This document shows positions 1 through 10,989 of a stretch of DNA of 64,000 nucleotides, one piece after another (the first letter of the stretch is position 1; each line of letters begins with the position of its first letter). The position numbers and the translations under genes were made by a program. The notes under the pieces were generated by a model, which saw only the letters and a list, made by a program, of their open reading frames with translations, did no database searches and was not told the DNA's origin. Origin of the DNA: Gentiana macrophylla (Eukaryota > Streptophyta > Magnoliopsida > Gentianales > Gentianaceae); the NCBI GenBank assembly GCA_026214975.1, contig CM047808.1:2470073-2534072 (forward strand). Reading direction: 5' to 3'.

Positions 1-560
1 CTGATAAGCATCACCAAGGACGGTTAAAGTCAGGCCAAGATGAATCGTTTTCATCCTGACGCCCCGTCTTTTGTCTCACATCTAGATGGGCAAAACCCCA
101 AAAGTCTTGGGTAAAGGCACTGAAAGAAAATACTCAGAACCAAACAACAACATAAGGGCAAGAGTCAAGGGCAACGACAATGGAGGTTGAATTTTTGGGA
201 AACTCAGACAAGGACCGAGAGCAACCGGAATACTCACAGAGCATACACCACCATCGAAAGCAGCAAAGACAGGGAACTATATGCAAAAAACATAAGAAAC
301 CGGAGATAGAGGACTGTTTACCTGGTAATCAGAGGAAAATGCGAAGGAGATGAAAAAATATGGAACGAGCTGTCGAGATATTGCCGGAAACTGCCCCGCC
401 GGAACGTCTTCACCACCGAATTGCTTGCGAATCGCCGTCGGAGAAAACTGGAGACTTAGAAAATGTTTAGGTCAAGGATCCGCCTCCCTTATATAGGCTA
501 CGGAATACGGATCCATTGGCCACGGTGCCTTTGATCTAATGGACAAGATTAAGGATGGGA
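1..560 (-). promoter_or_regulatory. Possible antisense promoter, leader and splice donor
   Basis: No open reading frame of note. Read on the minus strand, the segment holds a TATA-like CTATATAA at about 492-499, then a leader without long ORFs, then a donor-like CAG|GTAAAC near 320-326. This is the arrangement of a plant promoter, 5' leader and first intron. The segment lies upstream of the tandem repeats and LTR of a Tat-like element. Some Tat-lineage elements are known to carry antisense ORFs in this position, so an antisense element transcript is one reading and a captured host promoter another. No coding part is visible inside the window. Confidence 0.3.
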
Positions 561-742
561 ATTTTGAGTTTCAAAATTCGAAACTGCCATCATTACGGCG
601 CAAGGATTGAAAGGGCTATAGCCAATCAGAGTAAACGACAAGACGCGTCAGTAGTCACGTCAAGTAAGAGCAGGAAACAACCACATGGAATTGACCCAAT
701 GAACGACACGTTAGCAATGGTCCGGCCCCGGACAACAGCTTG

Positions 743-1436
743 AAATCGGCTCGAGGCTAAAAGCCCAAATAAGCCAAATCACGATGAGGTTAAGGCTATC
801 CGCCCAAATATAACCTCAAAATCGGCTAGGGATCAAAGATCCTGAAACGCCAAATCCTACGAAGTTAAGGCTATCCGCCAGAGTATAGCTTCAAATCGGC
901 TAGAGGCTAAAAGCCCAAATAAGCCAAATCACGATAAGGTTAAGGCTATTCGCCCAAATATAACTTCAAAATCGGCTAGGGATCAAAGATCCTGAAACGC
1001 CAAATCCTACGAAGTTAAGGCTATCCTCCAGAGTATAACTTCAAATCGGCTAGAGTCTAAAAACCCCAATAAGCCAAATCACGATGAGATTAAGGCTATC
1101 CTCCCAAATATAACCTCAAAATCGGCTAGAGGCTAAGAGCCCAAATAAGCCAAATCATATGAAGTTAAGGCTATCCGCCCAGATATAACTTCAAATCGGC
1201 TAGGGGTCAAAGATCCTGAAATGCCAAATCATACGAAGGCTATCCAACCCTTTTTTAACTTCAATCGGCTCGAGGCCAAAGGCCAGAAAAGCCAAACCCT
1301 ATGGAGTCAAGGCTATTTGCCTGAAATGACCTCCGACGGCTACGGTTATTCACCTCCCAGAGACGTTGCAAAAGAACAAGAGGGCTACTCCTTACCCGAC
1401 ACCTCGAGATGTCATGGGTACGAAGTAGGGGGCCAT
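743..1436 (+). repeat. Tandem repeat, about 75-bp units in alternating types
   Basis: Eight AATCGGCT-headed units start near 743, 829, 893, 969, 1043, 1119, 1193 and 1263, mostly 74-76 bp apart. Two variants alternate for much of the array: one contains GAGGCTAAAAGCCCAAATAAG, the other GGGATCAAAGATCCTGAAA, giving a roughly 150-bp higher-order period. The array degrades after 1260 and ends at a polypurine tract next to the LTR. Tandem arrays between pol and the 3' LTR are known in Tat/Ogre-type gypsy elements. Confidence 0.8.
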
Positions 1437-2050
1437 TGATAGGGCGGTACAGTCTTCCGGCCCGCCGACCGGTGAGTATTGGCGGATGGTGGCCGGGGAG
1501 AGGTAGTGCAGCCTGGCCCCTGCCGTCCTAACACAATCACTCTGGAAAATGGGTTTGACAACAGGCCCGCGATAAGCGTAAGGGTGAGGGATCCGCCAGA
1601 GGTCCTTCATCCCCAAAACTTGGAGAATGCAGACTGATGACTCAACGAGCCCGCTAAGGATATGGGATGGCAACTCAAGGATCCGCATCGCCCCAGTTGG
1701 ATGCGACTCAACTGGCCACCGCAGATTTAGTCGTACTATGTCCTTAGTTGTAATTATGTTGAGTATAAGTCGGTTCTCACCCTATAAATAGGGTTCTGTG
1801 TAACATTCATAAACCAAGTGGAAATATATGCAAAAAAAGGAAAAACTCTGCCTATTTTTAGTTGCTATCTTTACTTACATTTGTTCACCACTCACCACCG
1901 CCGGAGTTCTCTAGCTCCCCCTCACGCCACCACTCTTACACAAAATCACAACCAGATATCCACCATCCATCACCCGCTGAACACCTAGATAATTTCGACA
2001 TTATCATCTTGGAATCTGCCCCAGCTGGACTTCTTCAAATTATGTGATCA
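1437..2050 (+). mobile_element. LTR of a Ty3/gypsy (Tat-like) element, probably the 3' LTR
   Basis: A purine-rich tract AGTAGGGGG at 1424-1432 precedes the LTR start TGATAGGG. A TATA box CTATAAATA lies at 1782-1790, followed by a leader-like stretch, and a plausible end TGATCA falls at 2045-2050. The 5' part of the element would lie left of the window, so neither the partner LTR nor a target duplication can be checked. The 3' edge is approximate. Confidence 0.5.
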
Positions 2051-2830
2051 ATGCTCGTGCTACGGAGAGATACTTTTTCATAGTTTCTTCCTTTGCTTCT
2101 TACTCTTAACATGAACCAGTTGAGAATCACTGAACACTTGTAAGTTTTTCACCCCAAGCTTTGCGGCCAGTCGGAGACCTCCTTCTAGCGCCAATGATGA
2201 AGTCGGATTTCACCAGTATTTATTCTCGGGCCAAACGATCTAATGGTAGTTCTCCGATCACCGGTAAACCCCAAAAGAGGGGGTTGTTTTTGTGGTATTT
2301 TGACTGAACTTGAGTTGCTCTTTTAGGAGGTTTAGGAGTTCTTTTAGGAGGTTTATATAGGGGGTCTTAACCCTAATCTTGCCGTACATTCAAGGATTCA
2401 GTTATACTGATATTAAATGGGATTGATATGAATCCCGGATTATTAGGAGATAATATATCCTTTATCTTTAATGTTGAATCAGAGCCTTATTGTGGCTGGA
2501 TTCTTTCCTCACGCTTACCCTTAGATTATGGAAACGTGTGCACAACTAATTGAACGCTCGGGCCTATTGGCCGAGTCCTTATGGTCACGCTCTGCGCATA
2601 CCCTATAGACCAAACCGGCCTGCGGTGGTCAGGAGGGGTGAGGCAGCTCGCCCTACCGGATCTATGGTGGATGCTTGGTCGGACTCTCAACCTCTGGTCG
2701 GGACGTCCTCCGTATCTTACTTAACCTTTATATTCATGACACGTGGTCCTGACAGAGCCGACCGTCAAGATATATATAGGTAAAAAGTAAAACAGAAAAA
2801 TTCACTAGGAACGGCAACCACCTGTGTTGA
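2051..2830. repeat. Unclassified repeat-like segment
   Basis: No coding potential is recognised. The segment has a TATA-like TTATATAGG at 2352-2360 and two tandem copies of CTTTTAGGAGGTTTA just before it (about 2321-2355), and looks like a degraded LTR or promoter region of another retroelement. A second TATATATAGG lies at 2770-2779. No target duplication was found. Confidence 0.3.
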
Positions 2831-3454
2831 AAGGGTGCTCTGTCTATGATCTTGTATAATTGTACATTGATAACTAATGATTCGCTTGGACAAGAATTTA
2901 TTTAGATTAAGTCTAATTAATTAAATGAATTTTAGTTGAAATGTCGTATAAATAGAATATTACTTTATTCGACGACTAAAATTATGTTTTATTTGTTTTT
3001 TTTAATCAAACGTACCCTTACTCATCATCTATATGCCCTCAGTGCAACTATTAATAGGAGTATAATGATGTTCAATAATTTGGATATTGACAGAATAAAT
3101 TGGAGTTATCAAAATCAAAAGCAAAACTAAAAGGAAGGGAAAAAATTGTTTCTTTTAAGGTAATTGATAGTATATTTTATAGAGTATTAGAGTTAAAGCT
3201 TCTTGGAATGATTAAAACATTTCTGAGTATCTGCAAAGGATAACTTATAATATTTATTATAGCCAAATTAAAGCTGACATCCTGTATATATATTTTTGTG
3301 CAATGATGATATCATGACATCCCTTTAATTATCCGATAAATACTTAGGTTTAGCGTTCTTGTTTTTTCTAAAATGGTTACGTTCTAAAGGTGGTATTCTC
3401 TGTCCTTCAGAATGTGACACTTAGTTTTGTATAAATGTCAGTTCTGATATCACA
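2831..3454. other. AT-rich spacer
   Basis: No gene, RNA or clear repeat is visible. The small ORFs here have low-complexity AT-rich composition and no recognisable motifs. Confidence 0.5.
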
Positions 3455-3993
3455 TGTAACATCCCAAAACTCGGGCCTAACGACGCTATTTGAGCCGTAA
3501 TGAATCCGATAAATACTTAGGGTCATCGTCCTTGATTGACGTAAAATAGTTAAACTCAAGTTATCAAGTCCATTAAGCCCCAACTTGAGCTAAGTTTAGG
3601 CCTAGTTGAGTGAGTTCGGTTTGGTTTTTCCAATCACTAGTCGGTTAGGATCACAAAATTTACATAATATAAGCCAACATAAAGCATGGATCTTAACAAT
3701 ATTGATGATGATAATGTGAATAGAAAAAAGGGAAACTTGAAAATATATGCTCAAAAAGTAAAAAATTTGACAAAATATGTCTTGTATGATGCGTCATGCG
3801 TCGCTCAGTGGTCATGCGTCGCTCATGCGTCACTCATGCGTCGGACGTAGGCATAGTTTTCCAACAACTTCTTGTGACGCATATTTTCCCAATTATTTGC
3901 TTTTCAAGCATAGAATGTCAAGTTTCCCTAGAAAAAATGCATTACGTTGTTATCCATGTTACACCTCCAGATCCCGGGTCTGGTAGCGTTACA
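3455..3993. mobile_element. Possible solo LTR with TGTAAC/GTTACA ends
   Basis: The segment begins TGTAACATCCC and ends GCGTTACA, the inverted terminal style of many chromovirus LTRs. It has no ORF. No matching target duplication was found (TCACA on the left, TGAGT on the right), so the call is tentative. It contains a short minisatellite. Confidence 0.3.
3787..3848 (+). repeat. Short minisatellite, TCATGCGTC units
   Basis: About six imperfect copies of TCATGCGTC or TCATGCGTCGC stand head to tail, with CAGTGG between two of them. Confidence 0.7.
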
Positions 3994-4413
3994 TGAGTCA
4001 TAAATGGTGGTCTAGTCAACTGCTTAGACCGTTGACATCGTTTGGTCTAAAAGGACTAATCCGAGTTGATAAAACATTTATGTCTCACATTTATATGAAG
4101 CTGAGCAGACTATTATTTTACAGATGTGAGACTTTTCGATCAATGTGTCTTAACAAAAACCGATAGAAAATTATATATTTTTAACTAACTAATTCTCACA
4201 AGGTCTCAAATAGAAATATATACATTGTGTATTTCAAAATTTATAAATTAGAATTGAAATGAATATATAGTTTTAGGGATTTTACTAGCAACATGAATAT
4301 ATATCCTCAAGAATTTTTAGTGGGTTTGGCATAAATGCGAAAAATATACCTAATTTATTTATTTATCACATTCCTTTTTTTTTTTTGGTAGCTATCTATT
4401 TTAGACTCGGTAG

Positions 4414-4573
4414 TGATACATACACAACTCTATTGTGCACAATATAATATACAACACATGATCCACCATTAATTATGGTGGGATCTAAATCAATCAATGT
4501 GTTCCACATCTTATTGATGGTGAGATCATGTGTAGTGCATCATGTTGTGCACAATAGAGTTGTGGATATATCA
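4414..4573. mobile_element. MITE with about 54-bp terminal inverted repeats
   Basis: The left end TGATACATACACAACTC... and the reverse complement of the right end TGATATATCCACAACTC... match over about 54 bp, including a shared CTATTGTGCACAA core. The 160-bp length and lack of an ORF fit a non-autonomous DNA transposon. No target duplication is evident, so the superfamily is open. Confidence 0.7.
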
Positions 4574-5712
4574 TTTTCCTTTTAGACTGTGATTTGATTT
4601 TGGGGAGAAGTTTTAAAACGTTAATTACAAAAAAAAATTCCCTTCTTGTTCGATATTAGTCTCGTTAAAAGCTCGTTCACATAAAAATTCATCGAATTTA
4701 AGTCAAACATGAGTATCTTGAAGCTTGAATCGAATTAACGCAAACGAGCATTTTTGGGCTTTATAGTATTATACTGAAACTAATTTGTTAAAAATTTATA
4801 ATTAAAAAAAAATGTGTTTTTGGCTTTAAGATGAGCATAGCGTGACGTTCAAGCTCGAGCTTGGATTACCTTCAAACATACTGCAGCCAAACTCACGCAT
4901 TATTAAAAGTATTACGATCAAGCAAAGCTCAAGCATTTTACTTCTTGTTTAAAAGATCCTACACCGTATTCAAAAATTACGGTTTTAATCATCATCTGAA
5001 TAATCAAATTTGACTCACATCATTTATGACGCTAAGTCAACCTAATGCTTTAAGCTTCTTAGTGCTGTCCTCCATGGGAAGTTCTTCTTCTATGGTGACT
5101 TCATTTAAAAAGTAAATTATATGGATGAATCTGGACCACACAGTTTCAATTTAAATTCAAATTATGTGTTTCAGAATCATTCACGTGTGTCTACGATTCA
5201 AATGGAATGATTAGGGAAGATTTACCATCATACCCACTACTTTCTTGTTTGTTTTATGTCGTGTCCTTATGCAATCAAATGTGATTTGATTGTCACATAA
5301 AACAAGTTACGACAAAATCAACTTTCTCAATGAAATACATTGTGCAAAGGGGCTGTCTGTATACTTTTTATTGCTATACAAGACATCAAATCTTTTTAAT
5401 GTTGCTAGATAGTGAAATATGATTAAAAAAATGAGGAAAAAAAGGGGGATAGCTGTGAAGCATCATAAAATTATCAAGGTAAAGTCTAATAAGTCAAGAA
5501 AATCGAATAAGTTAGGCATCAAGTGCAACTTTTATGAAAAAGTTATAATAAAAAAAAAAGGTGTTGAAATTTTGCAAAAACATAACAATGTTTGTCGACC
5601 ACCCAACAATTAATTGAAGTAATAATTTGGCATGATTTTTAAAACCTTTTTAAACTTATAAATGTAACGCAATGACTCAAAATTATTCGAAATGTGTTGA
5701 TGCTTCTTTCAA
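4574..5712. other. AT-rich spacer with old dispersed repeat and a foldback
   Basis: No gene is seen. Between about 4645 and 4960 lies an old repeat rich in AAGCTCGTT, CAAGCTCGAGC and related words; similar words recur at 14905-15060, 61290-61510 and the last bases of the window. A nested perfect hairpin lies at 5249-5305. The lysine-rich ORF at 5419-5613 looks like chance AT/purine-rich sequence. Confidence 0.5.
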
Positions 5713-7017
5713 TCAAATCATTTTTTGAGGGGTCATGACACAAGACTTTTGATGCACAATTCCCTTAAGCCTGTAGAATTGTTTCATACCAAATTCCCCT
5801 CCATGATCAGATCTTATTGTTTTTACACATCTATCAAAGTGATTTTGTACAAAATTGCAGAAAGATTGTAATAACAGATTTGCTTCACTTTTGCATTTCA
5901 TAAGAAATAGCCAAGTGTACCTACTATGATCATCTACTATTGACAGAAAGTAATATTCACCATTTACAGTAGGAACCCTATTAGGTCTTCAAATATCAAC
6001 ATGAATTAGATCAAAGATGTTTACAGTAGAAGAGGAACTAACAGGAAATTTCAACTTTCTTTGTTTTGCCAAAGGGCATACAACACAATTGTGTACAGGA
6101 AGTTTGATTTTAGGATCTAAAGATTTCAAGCATTTCATTCTTTCCATAGAAGGATGCCCTAATCTAAAATGCCAATAAAGGGAATCTGTAAAAGCACAGT
6201 TATTACACAGAGGTTTAGAAGTATGTAAACTAGACTTGAAGTCTTGATCAGATTTGTTTGACAGAATATAGAGTCCATTCACTACTTCAGCTATACCAAT
6301 CTTCTTCAAAGTTGACAGGTCCTGCACCACACATTTATTAGTTCCAAAACAAACTGTAAGATTGTTATCAGCAGCAAATTTTCTTACTGACAACATATTG
6401 TAAGTAAAAGATGGAATGCAAAACACATTGTGCAGTATGATGTCTGTGTGAATCTTAACTTTTCCTATATGTGTCACACTAACATGTGAACCATTAGGCA
6501 AGTTAACTATGAGACATTTGACAGGTTGAACATCAAACCGGTTATTAAAATCAAAGGTTATATGGTTAGTAGCCCCTGAATCAACAATCCAGTGTTGGCT
6601 ACTGCCTTTGATACCTGGATTATGAGCAGAATCAGCTGCTGTCAAGACCACTGAATTGCATTGACTATTTCTAGCTTGGCCTTGAATCATGGACAACAAA
6701 TGTTCATATTGAGATATAGTAATTCCAGAATCATCAATGACTTGCTCCCGAGTTTGAGAATCTCCAACATTCTGTTCATCTGAGTTTGAGACATGATCAA
6801 AATTCACATTGTTTACCATAGCACAAGTGCCTCTACCAGATCTTTTGAAATTAGGAGGGAAGCCAAACTTCTTATAGCATTTGTCAACAGTATGTCCCTC
6901 TTTCCCACAGTAAGTGCATTGAGGTCTCTTGGAATTTCCTTTCACAGGACCTATGCCTCCACCCTGTCCTCTGCAAGATTCCAGCATTACTCTCAACATC
7001 TTTCTGACTATTGACAT
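5713..7017 (-). pseudogene. Copia-A zinc knuckle, protease and partial integrase
   Basis: Ty1/copia Pol fragment. In order from the 7017 side it shows a CCHC zinc knuckle (CTYCGKEGHTVDKC, about 6885-6926), an aspartic protease with intact active site VDSGATNH (about 6563-6586), the HLRLGHPS-like GAG-pre-integrase region (here WHFRLGHPS, about 6149-6175), an integrase start IHVDI, a stop at about 5986, then integrase with VDDHSRYTW and SDHGGEF. The first two catalytic Asp regions are present; the third acidic region is lost by truncation. It is the downstream part of the same polyprotein as the gag at 6884-7700, in a shifted frame. Not functional. Confidence 0.85.
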
Positions 7018-7700
7018 CTAGCAGAACAAAATCAACACTAGAGTTGCTATAATTCAGATGCTCTTCATGATTAAGAGTCATGACAAAGGCAGTTTTAACA
7101 TCAGGGAGGGGCTTGGTCATCAAAACTTGTGACTTAATAGTGCCAAAGTTGCCATTTAGGCCCTTCAAAAACCTAGTTGTATAAGAATTTGCATAATGTT
7201 CCATGATCATAGGCAAAGCAGCACAAGTACACGGTGGTATAGGTTTCAAAACCATATATTGATCCAATAGGGATTTCAATTTTCTGAAATATTCAGTCAC
7301 AGATAAAGAACCTTGTTTAATCCTCACAATTTCTTTCTCTTGATTTGACAAACGGTAGGCATCAGCTCTACCAAACCTATTTTGGAGATCCAACCATATC
7401 TCCCGAGCAGTATCAAAGTACATAACGCTCTCAGAAATGTTGGGAATCATAGAATTAAGAAGACAAGAAGTTACCAGATCGTTGAGTGGCATCCAATGTT
7501 CGTATCCTGAATCATCTTCTGGTGGCATAGTGGTGGTTCCATTGATGAAAGACAGCTTGCCTCTGGATGACAACGCTTTTGAAACAACTCCGTCTAATGA
7601 TGGAAGTTTTCTGTACGTCTTAGTAATGGCTGAACCAACACCAAACTTGGATTATCAGCGTTATTGGATGAACCAGGGGGATTGCAGGTGCAATGACGGT
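6884..7700 (-). pseudogene. Copia-A Gag
   Basis: Capsid-like region of a Ty1/copia polyprotein (UBN2-type gag). The open frame from 7573 shows WMPLNDLVTSCLLNSM, AREIWLDLQNRFG and a long helical stretch typical of this family. Upstream an ATG at 7700 opens another frame. The family-like start (NADNPSLVLVQPLL) is in a second frame and is cut by a stop, so at least one indel and one nonsense change lie near the N terminus. The gag frame and the following pol frame overlap at 6884-7017. Confidence 0.8.
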
Positions 7701-7775
7701 GGCCATTGTAATCTGCCAAGAATCTTGAACGAATTTAGACAAAATTTACTCTAAACAGCGGAATTTAAGCGCAAA

Positions 7776-7787
7776 GCTCCGATACCA
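7776..7787 (-). other. Copia-A primer-binding site
   Basis: The minus strand reads TGGTATCGGAGC immediately inside the LTR. This is the usual initiator-Met tRNA primer site of plant copia elements with one change (A to G). Confidence 0.85.
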
Positions 7788-8086
7788 TGTTGAATTTAGC
7801 AATAAAAATCAGAAACTCCATTGATGAACATACAAGTTCTTGAACGATTTGAAAATGGAAGAAGGCGGGAAAATTTCCTTGGAAAGATTACATGAAAATT
7901 ACATGAACTATGAGCTCAAAACTGAAAATAAACTTGCTAACTAACTTCTAATGATCCTAATTAGCTGTATATATAGACTATAGGTCCTTAGGCGGTTGTA
8001 CCAAACTTCAACAGACTTTCAGCTCCACATGCTCGACGTAATGCTTCAAAGACCAAAAACTCCTTTTTCACTTGTATACTTCAACA
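7788..8086 (-). repeat. Copia-A 5' LTR
   Basis: A 299-bp LTR with inverted ends TGTTGAA/TTCAACA. On the minus strand a TATA-like CTATATATA lies at about 7968-7978. The partner LTR is missing, and the right flank is AGTTT. Confidence 0.75.
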
Positions 8087-8157
8087 AGTTTATGATCTGA
8101 TTTGATGTGTCACCACTTCAATAAATATAAGTGAATTACTACTTATATATAATATCA

Positions 8158-8340
8158 TCACAATCTCTTATAATAATTATTTTGTATAATATTTTTAGTA
8201 TTGGGTCGATAAGTATGAGTCCCATACTGATTAAAAATATCTGTTAGGGTCTCCAATGCCCCATCCATATATTCAAAGAAAAGCATGCTATTATCCGCAA
8301 AAAGTTGATGCGAGACCTGAACGAAAAATGAATCAGAATG
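8158..8340 (-). pseudogene. LINE reverse transcriptase relic
   Basis: A short minus-strand reading frame carries VSHQLFADNSMLFF followed by a helical ETLTDIFNQYG segment. This matches the catalytic FADD block of plant L1-type reverse transcriptases, with the second Asp replaced by Asn. Nothing else of the element is recognisable nearby. It has the opposite orientation to the LINE at 8816-10974, whose target duplication does not include it, so it is an independent older relic. Confidence 0.6.
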
Positions 8341-8800
8341 GGACCTTCTTGCTGATATATTTATAGGCACTACAAAGACCCGCAGTTGTATATATTTATT
8401 GTAACACTCCGGAATTCTGGACGGCCATATAGTCAGCTCCAAAAACTTTAAGATGAGGGTTAGACTATGGTTCTCAGCAATTGTAGAAAATCTAAGCCTA
8501 AATGAGGTGAGAGAAGTTCATCTCTTAATATAGTGAGTGAAACAATGCTAAAATGTCAGATGTGAGACAACTTTAATAGCAATATTTTGATGTATTGATC
8601 CATAATGAGTTATCTAAAAGTGAATATATTGATCTATCTTAAAATCGAACTCTGATTCTCGCCCAATAATATAATATCAGACCAAATACGATTCTCTAAT
8701 TTTTTTTTGAGAAGTCGATTCTTTATTGTATAATGAACTATTTTGTGATAAATACACAACTAAAACGCCACTTATTCTGAGATCGACTAAAGAAAGAAAC
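8341..8800. other. Spacer with LTR-like start
   Basis: No gene. TGTAACACTCCGG at 8400 resembles the start of chromovirus LTRs, but no matching end is found before the LINE. Confidence 0.35.
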
Positions 8801-8822
8801 GATATGGTAGAATGTCCCCGGG

Positions 8823-10310
8823 TTGGTCCTGTCACACCTCCACTGCATTTTTGGGAATTTTTTGTGGGGCAATAGTCAACATGAAAAACGACGCATTTGG
8901 CGATCCTGGGAAAATGTTTGTGGTCCGACTGAAGAAAATGGCTTGGGTGTTCGCAACATTAAAGACATTCAATTAGCGTTTGTTTGCAAACTTTGGTGGA
9001 AAATCCGTAACCGAATTGGTATTTGGGGTATAAGTTTCTCCTCCCTTGGTAGTTTAAAGAAGCTACAACCATGGAAAATCATGGAAAAGGTGGAGGACTT
9101 AGTGAATCTCCATTTGCCGCCAATTCATACTTCTACATGGAACTGGATATGGTCCCTTACGTCGACATGAGACTTCACTGTTGCCTCTGCCTATAACCTT
9201 ATTCGGAACCAGAAAAATATTATCAGCGAATTAAAGGAGGTTTGGAAACCCAACATTCCTATTAAAATTTCGATTTTTATATGGCGGTTTCTCAATAACA
9301 TTCTCCCTTTTCCGAAAATTTTGCGTATGTTCGGACATCATGGCCCTTTCAAATGCCCCTTCTGCCCTGCTGAAGATACCAGAGTCCACTCGTTTTACAG
9401 TTGTGGCTACTCTTGTGATATATGGAATCACTTTTAGACCCATCACTTTCAGACGCAGCTCCGGTATCATCCTTTAGCTGCCGACTTCTTGTCTTACATC
9501 CGAGCTTGGTGGCACCCCGAACGTAATGGCACGGTTAAAGTAGCTTGCCAATTAGTCACCTCTTTGGTTATTTGGGAAATATGGAAATGCAGAAATATGA
9601 TTTTCTTTGACAACTCTCAACCTAATGTTCAAAATGCTATTTTCAATATTACGCGCACCTTTCCTATGCTCTTTCAAACCAGAGGCTTACTCGGGTTGAC
9701 GAAGATGACGACTGTCTGCTTCAGAATCGTTATGTTAGCTCTTTTTCCCCACGGATGGCTACACGCTATATCCTAGTTAATTAGCTCAAACCCCCACCTA
9801 ACTTTATTAAGCTGAACACTGATTGCTCGTCGTTAGGTAACCCCGGTCCCTCTGGCGGTGGGATTATTATCCGAAACATGCATGGTCAACTCATGTACGG
9901 AGCCAGTGAACCCTATGATAGAAGTACCAAAGATGATTATGAAATGAAAGCCTCTTCACCGGGTCTCACTTATCTGCTACCGATCATAACCTTCATCCTG
10001 TCCTCGTTGAATCTGATTCGTTGGTCCTTGTGAATATTATTTCAGGGAGCTATGACACACCCTAGCTGGCCGACGATGACATTTGATCCATAAAAAGTCT
10101 CATTACCTAACATCACACGAAAATTGCTCACATTTACCGTGAAGCCAATAAAGCTGTAAATTTCCTTGCCACACGTGCCTCCTCCAGCAGAAACAAGGTT
10201 TCTTACACCACAAACGATGCCCTTCCTGCTGCTATCCGACTCATCCTACATGGTGATCAACTGGAAATCCCATTCATACGACGCACTCGCAACATCGCAT
10301 AATCAGCTGG
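8823..10310 (+). pseudogene. LINE ORF2 C-terminus: zf-RVT and RNase H
   Basis: Fragments in several frames, in order: NFLWGNSQHEKRRIWRSWE and GLGVRNIKDIQLAFVCKLWW (the region after RT in plant LINEs), then KISIFIWRFLNNILPFP with CPFCPAEDTRVHSFYSC (zf-RVT cysteines, about 9355-9415). An RNase H domain follows with KLNTDCSSLGNPGPSGGGII at about 9812-9870 and a further acidic D(D)YEMKA. In plant L1 elements with RNase H the first acidic residue lies in a KLNTDG motif; here the Asp is kept. Stops and frameshifts break every segment, so it is inactive. Confidence 0.8.
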
Positions 10311-10311
10311 A

Positions 10312-10339
10312 TGCACCCATCAATCTTTTGATGGGTGCA
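10312..10339. other. Perfect hairpin, 12-bp arms
   Basis: TGCACCCATCAA, a TCTT loop, then TTGATGGGTGCA. It sits at the end of the recognisable LINE coding homology. Confidence 0.85.
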
Positions 10340-10536
10340 AACCAGGTTGTATCTAATCTGTTATATATCTGCTTTCTTTTACACTCTCATCATTTTATAT
10401 ATCGGCATAAGGTTCTTTCCATCACAAAGTTGTCGATCATACCCAAAGATGAGGCCTTGGCACGCAACTCCTGTGTTCCTTTCAAAGATCGCCATCGCTT
10501 GGAATGTGGTTTAAATCTTGGCGAGGATCTCCGGAA

Positions 10537-10565
10537 GCACCCTTCATCCCCATTATGAAGGGTGC
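10537..10565. other. Perfect hairpin, 11-bp arms
   Basis: GCACCCTTCAT, a 7-nt loop, then ATGAAGGGTGC. It shares the GCACCC/GGGTGC base with the hairpin at 10312-10339. Confidence 0.85.
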
Positions 10566-10596
10566 AATACATGTGTTACACTCCTTTATGACCTCT

Positions 10597-10619
10597 TTAT
10601 ATATATATATATATATATA
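10597..10619. repeat. TA microsatellite
   Basis: About eleven TA dinucleotides in the LINE 3' region. Confidence 0.9.
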
Positions 10620-10989
10620 CTTACTACTTCTTCTTGCATGGGACCGTGACTCAAACTGGGCAACCCGCAAGCTCTTGGATGGCTGCTTCAACCATTTACA
10701 ACTCCAAGGACTCTCATGCTGCGGTTTTAGCTTTTTTATTCACGCATCCAATTGTAATCTTATTTTTTGGAGGGAGCAATTAACTTTTGGAAACATGGGT
10801 GCTGTACTCTTTCCTATGATATGGATTTTCCCACACTGGATTTGACATCAATAGGTTTTAAGGAGGCAGGGTCATGTTTCGTCAACGCTTTTAAGATAAG
10901 GAGTGTCAGTGATACTGACGCATTTAACCTTCTTTTAAGTTTTAATAAAAGGTTTCGTTTAAAAAAGGAAAAATGATATGGTAGAATGT

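Larger units (their letters stand above)
5713..8086 (-). mobile_element. Truncated Ty1/copia element (copia-A)
   Basis: On the minus strand, in order: 5' LTR (8086 down to 7788), primer-binding site (7787-7776), gag, zinc knuckle, protease and the first two-thirds of integrase. Homology stops at about 5713, before the catalytic glutamate region, so the rest of integrase, RT, RNase H and the 3' LTR are missing. Gag has a frameshift near 7690 and a stop near 7610, and a stop breaks integrase near 5986. It is a dead 5' fragment. Confidence 0.85.
8816..10974 (+). mobile_element. 5'-truncated L1-type LINE
   Basis: Flanked by a perfect 15-bp target duplication GATATGGTAGAATGT (8801-8815 and 10975-10989). 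It contains the C-terminal part of ORF2 (zinc-ribbon region after RT, then RNase H), a long 3' region with two hairpins and a TA tract, and an A-rich end (AAAAAAGGAAAAAT). The 5' truncation, long direct repeat and A-rich tail are the marks of target-primed reverse transcription. Confidence 0.85.

Noticed and set aside
743..1436. CRISPR-like array.
   Set aside because: The units are contiguous tandem repeats without unique spacers, in a plant genome and next to an LTR.
8400..8836. Solo LTR from TGTAACACTCC to GTCACA.
   Set aside because: The supposed right end lies inside the LINE insertion that starts at 8816, and no target duplication matches.
8158..10974. A single LINE with a 5' inversion (twin priming), since RT lies on the minus strand next to the plus-strand tail.
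   Set aside because: The 15-bp duplication at 8801-8815 and 10975-10989 encloses only the plus-strand part, so the minus-strand RT piece is a separate older relic.
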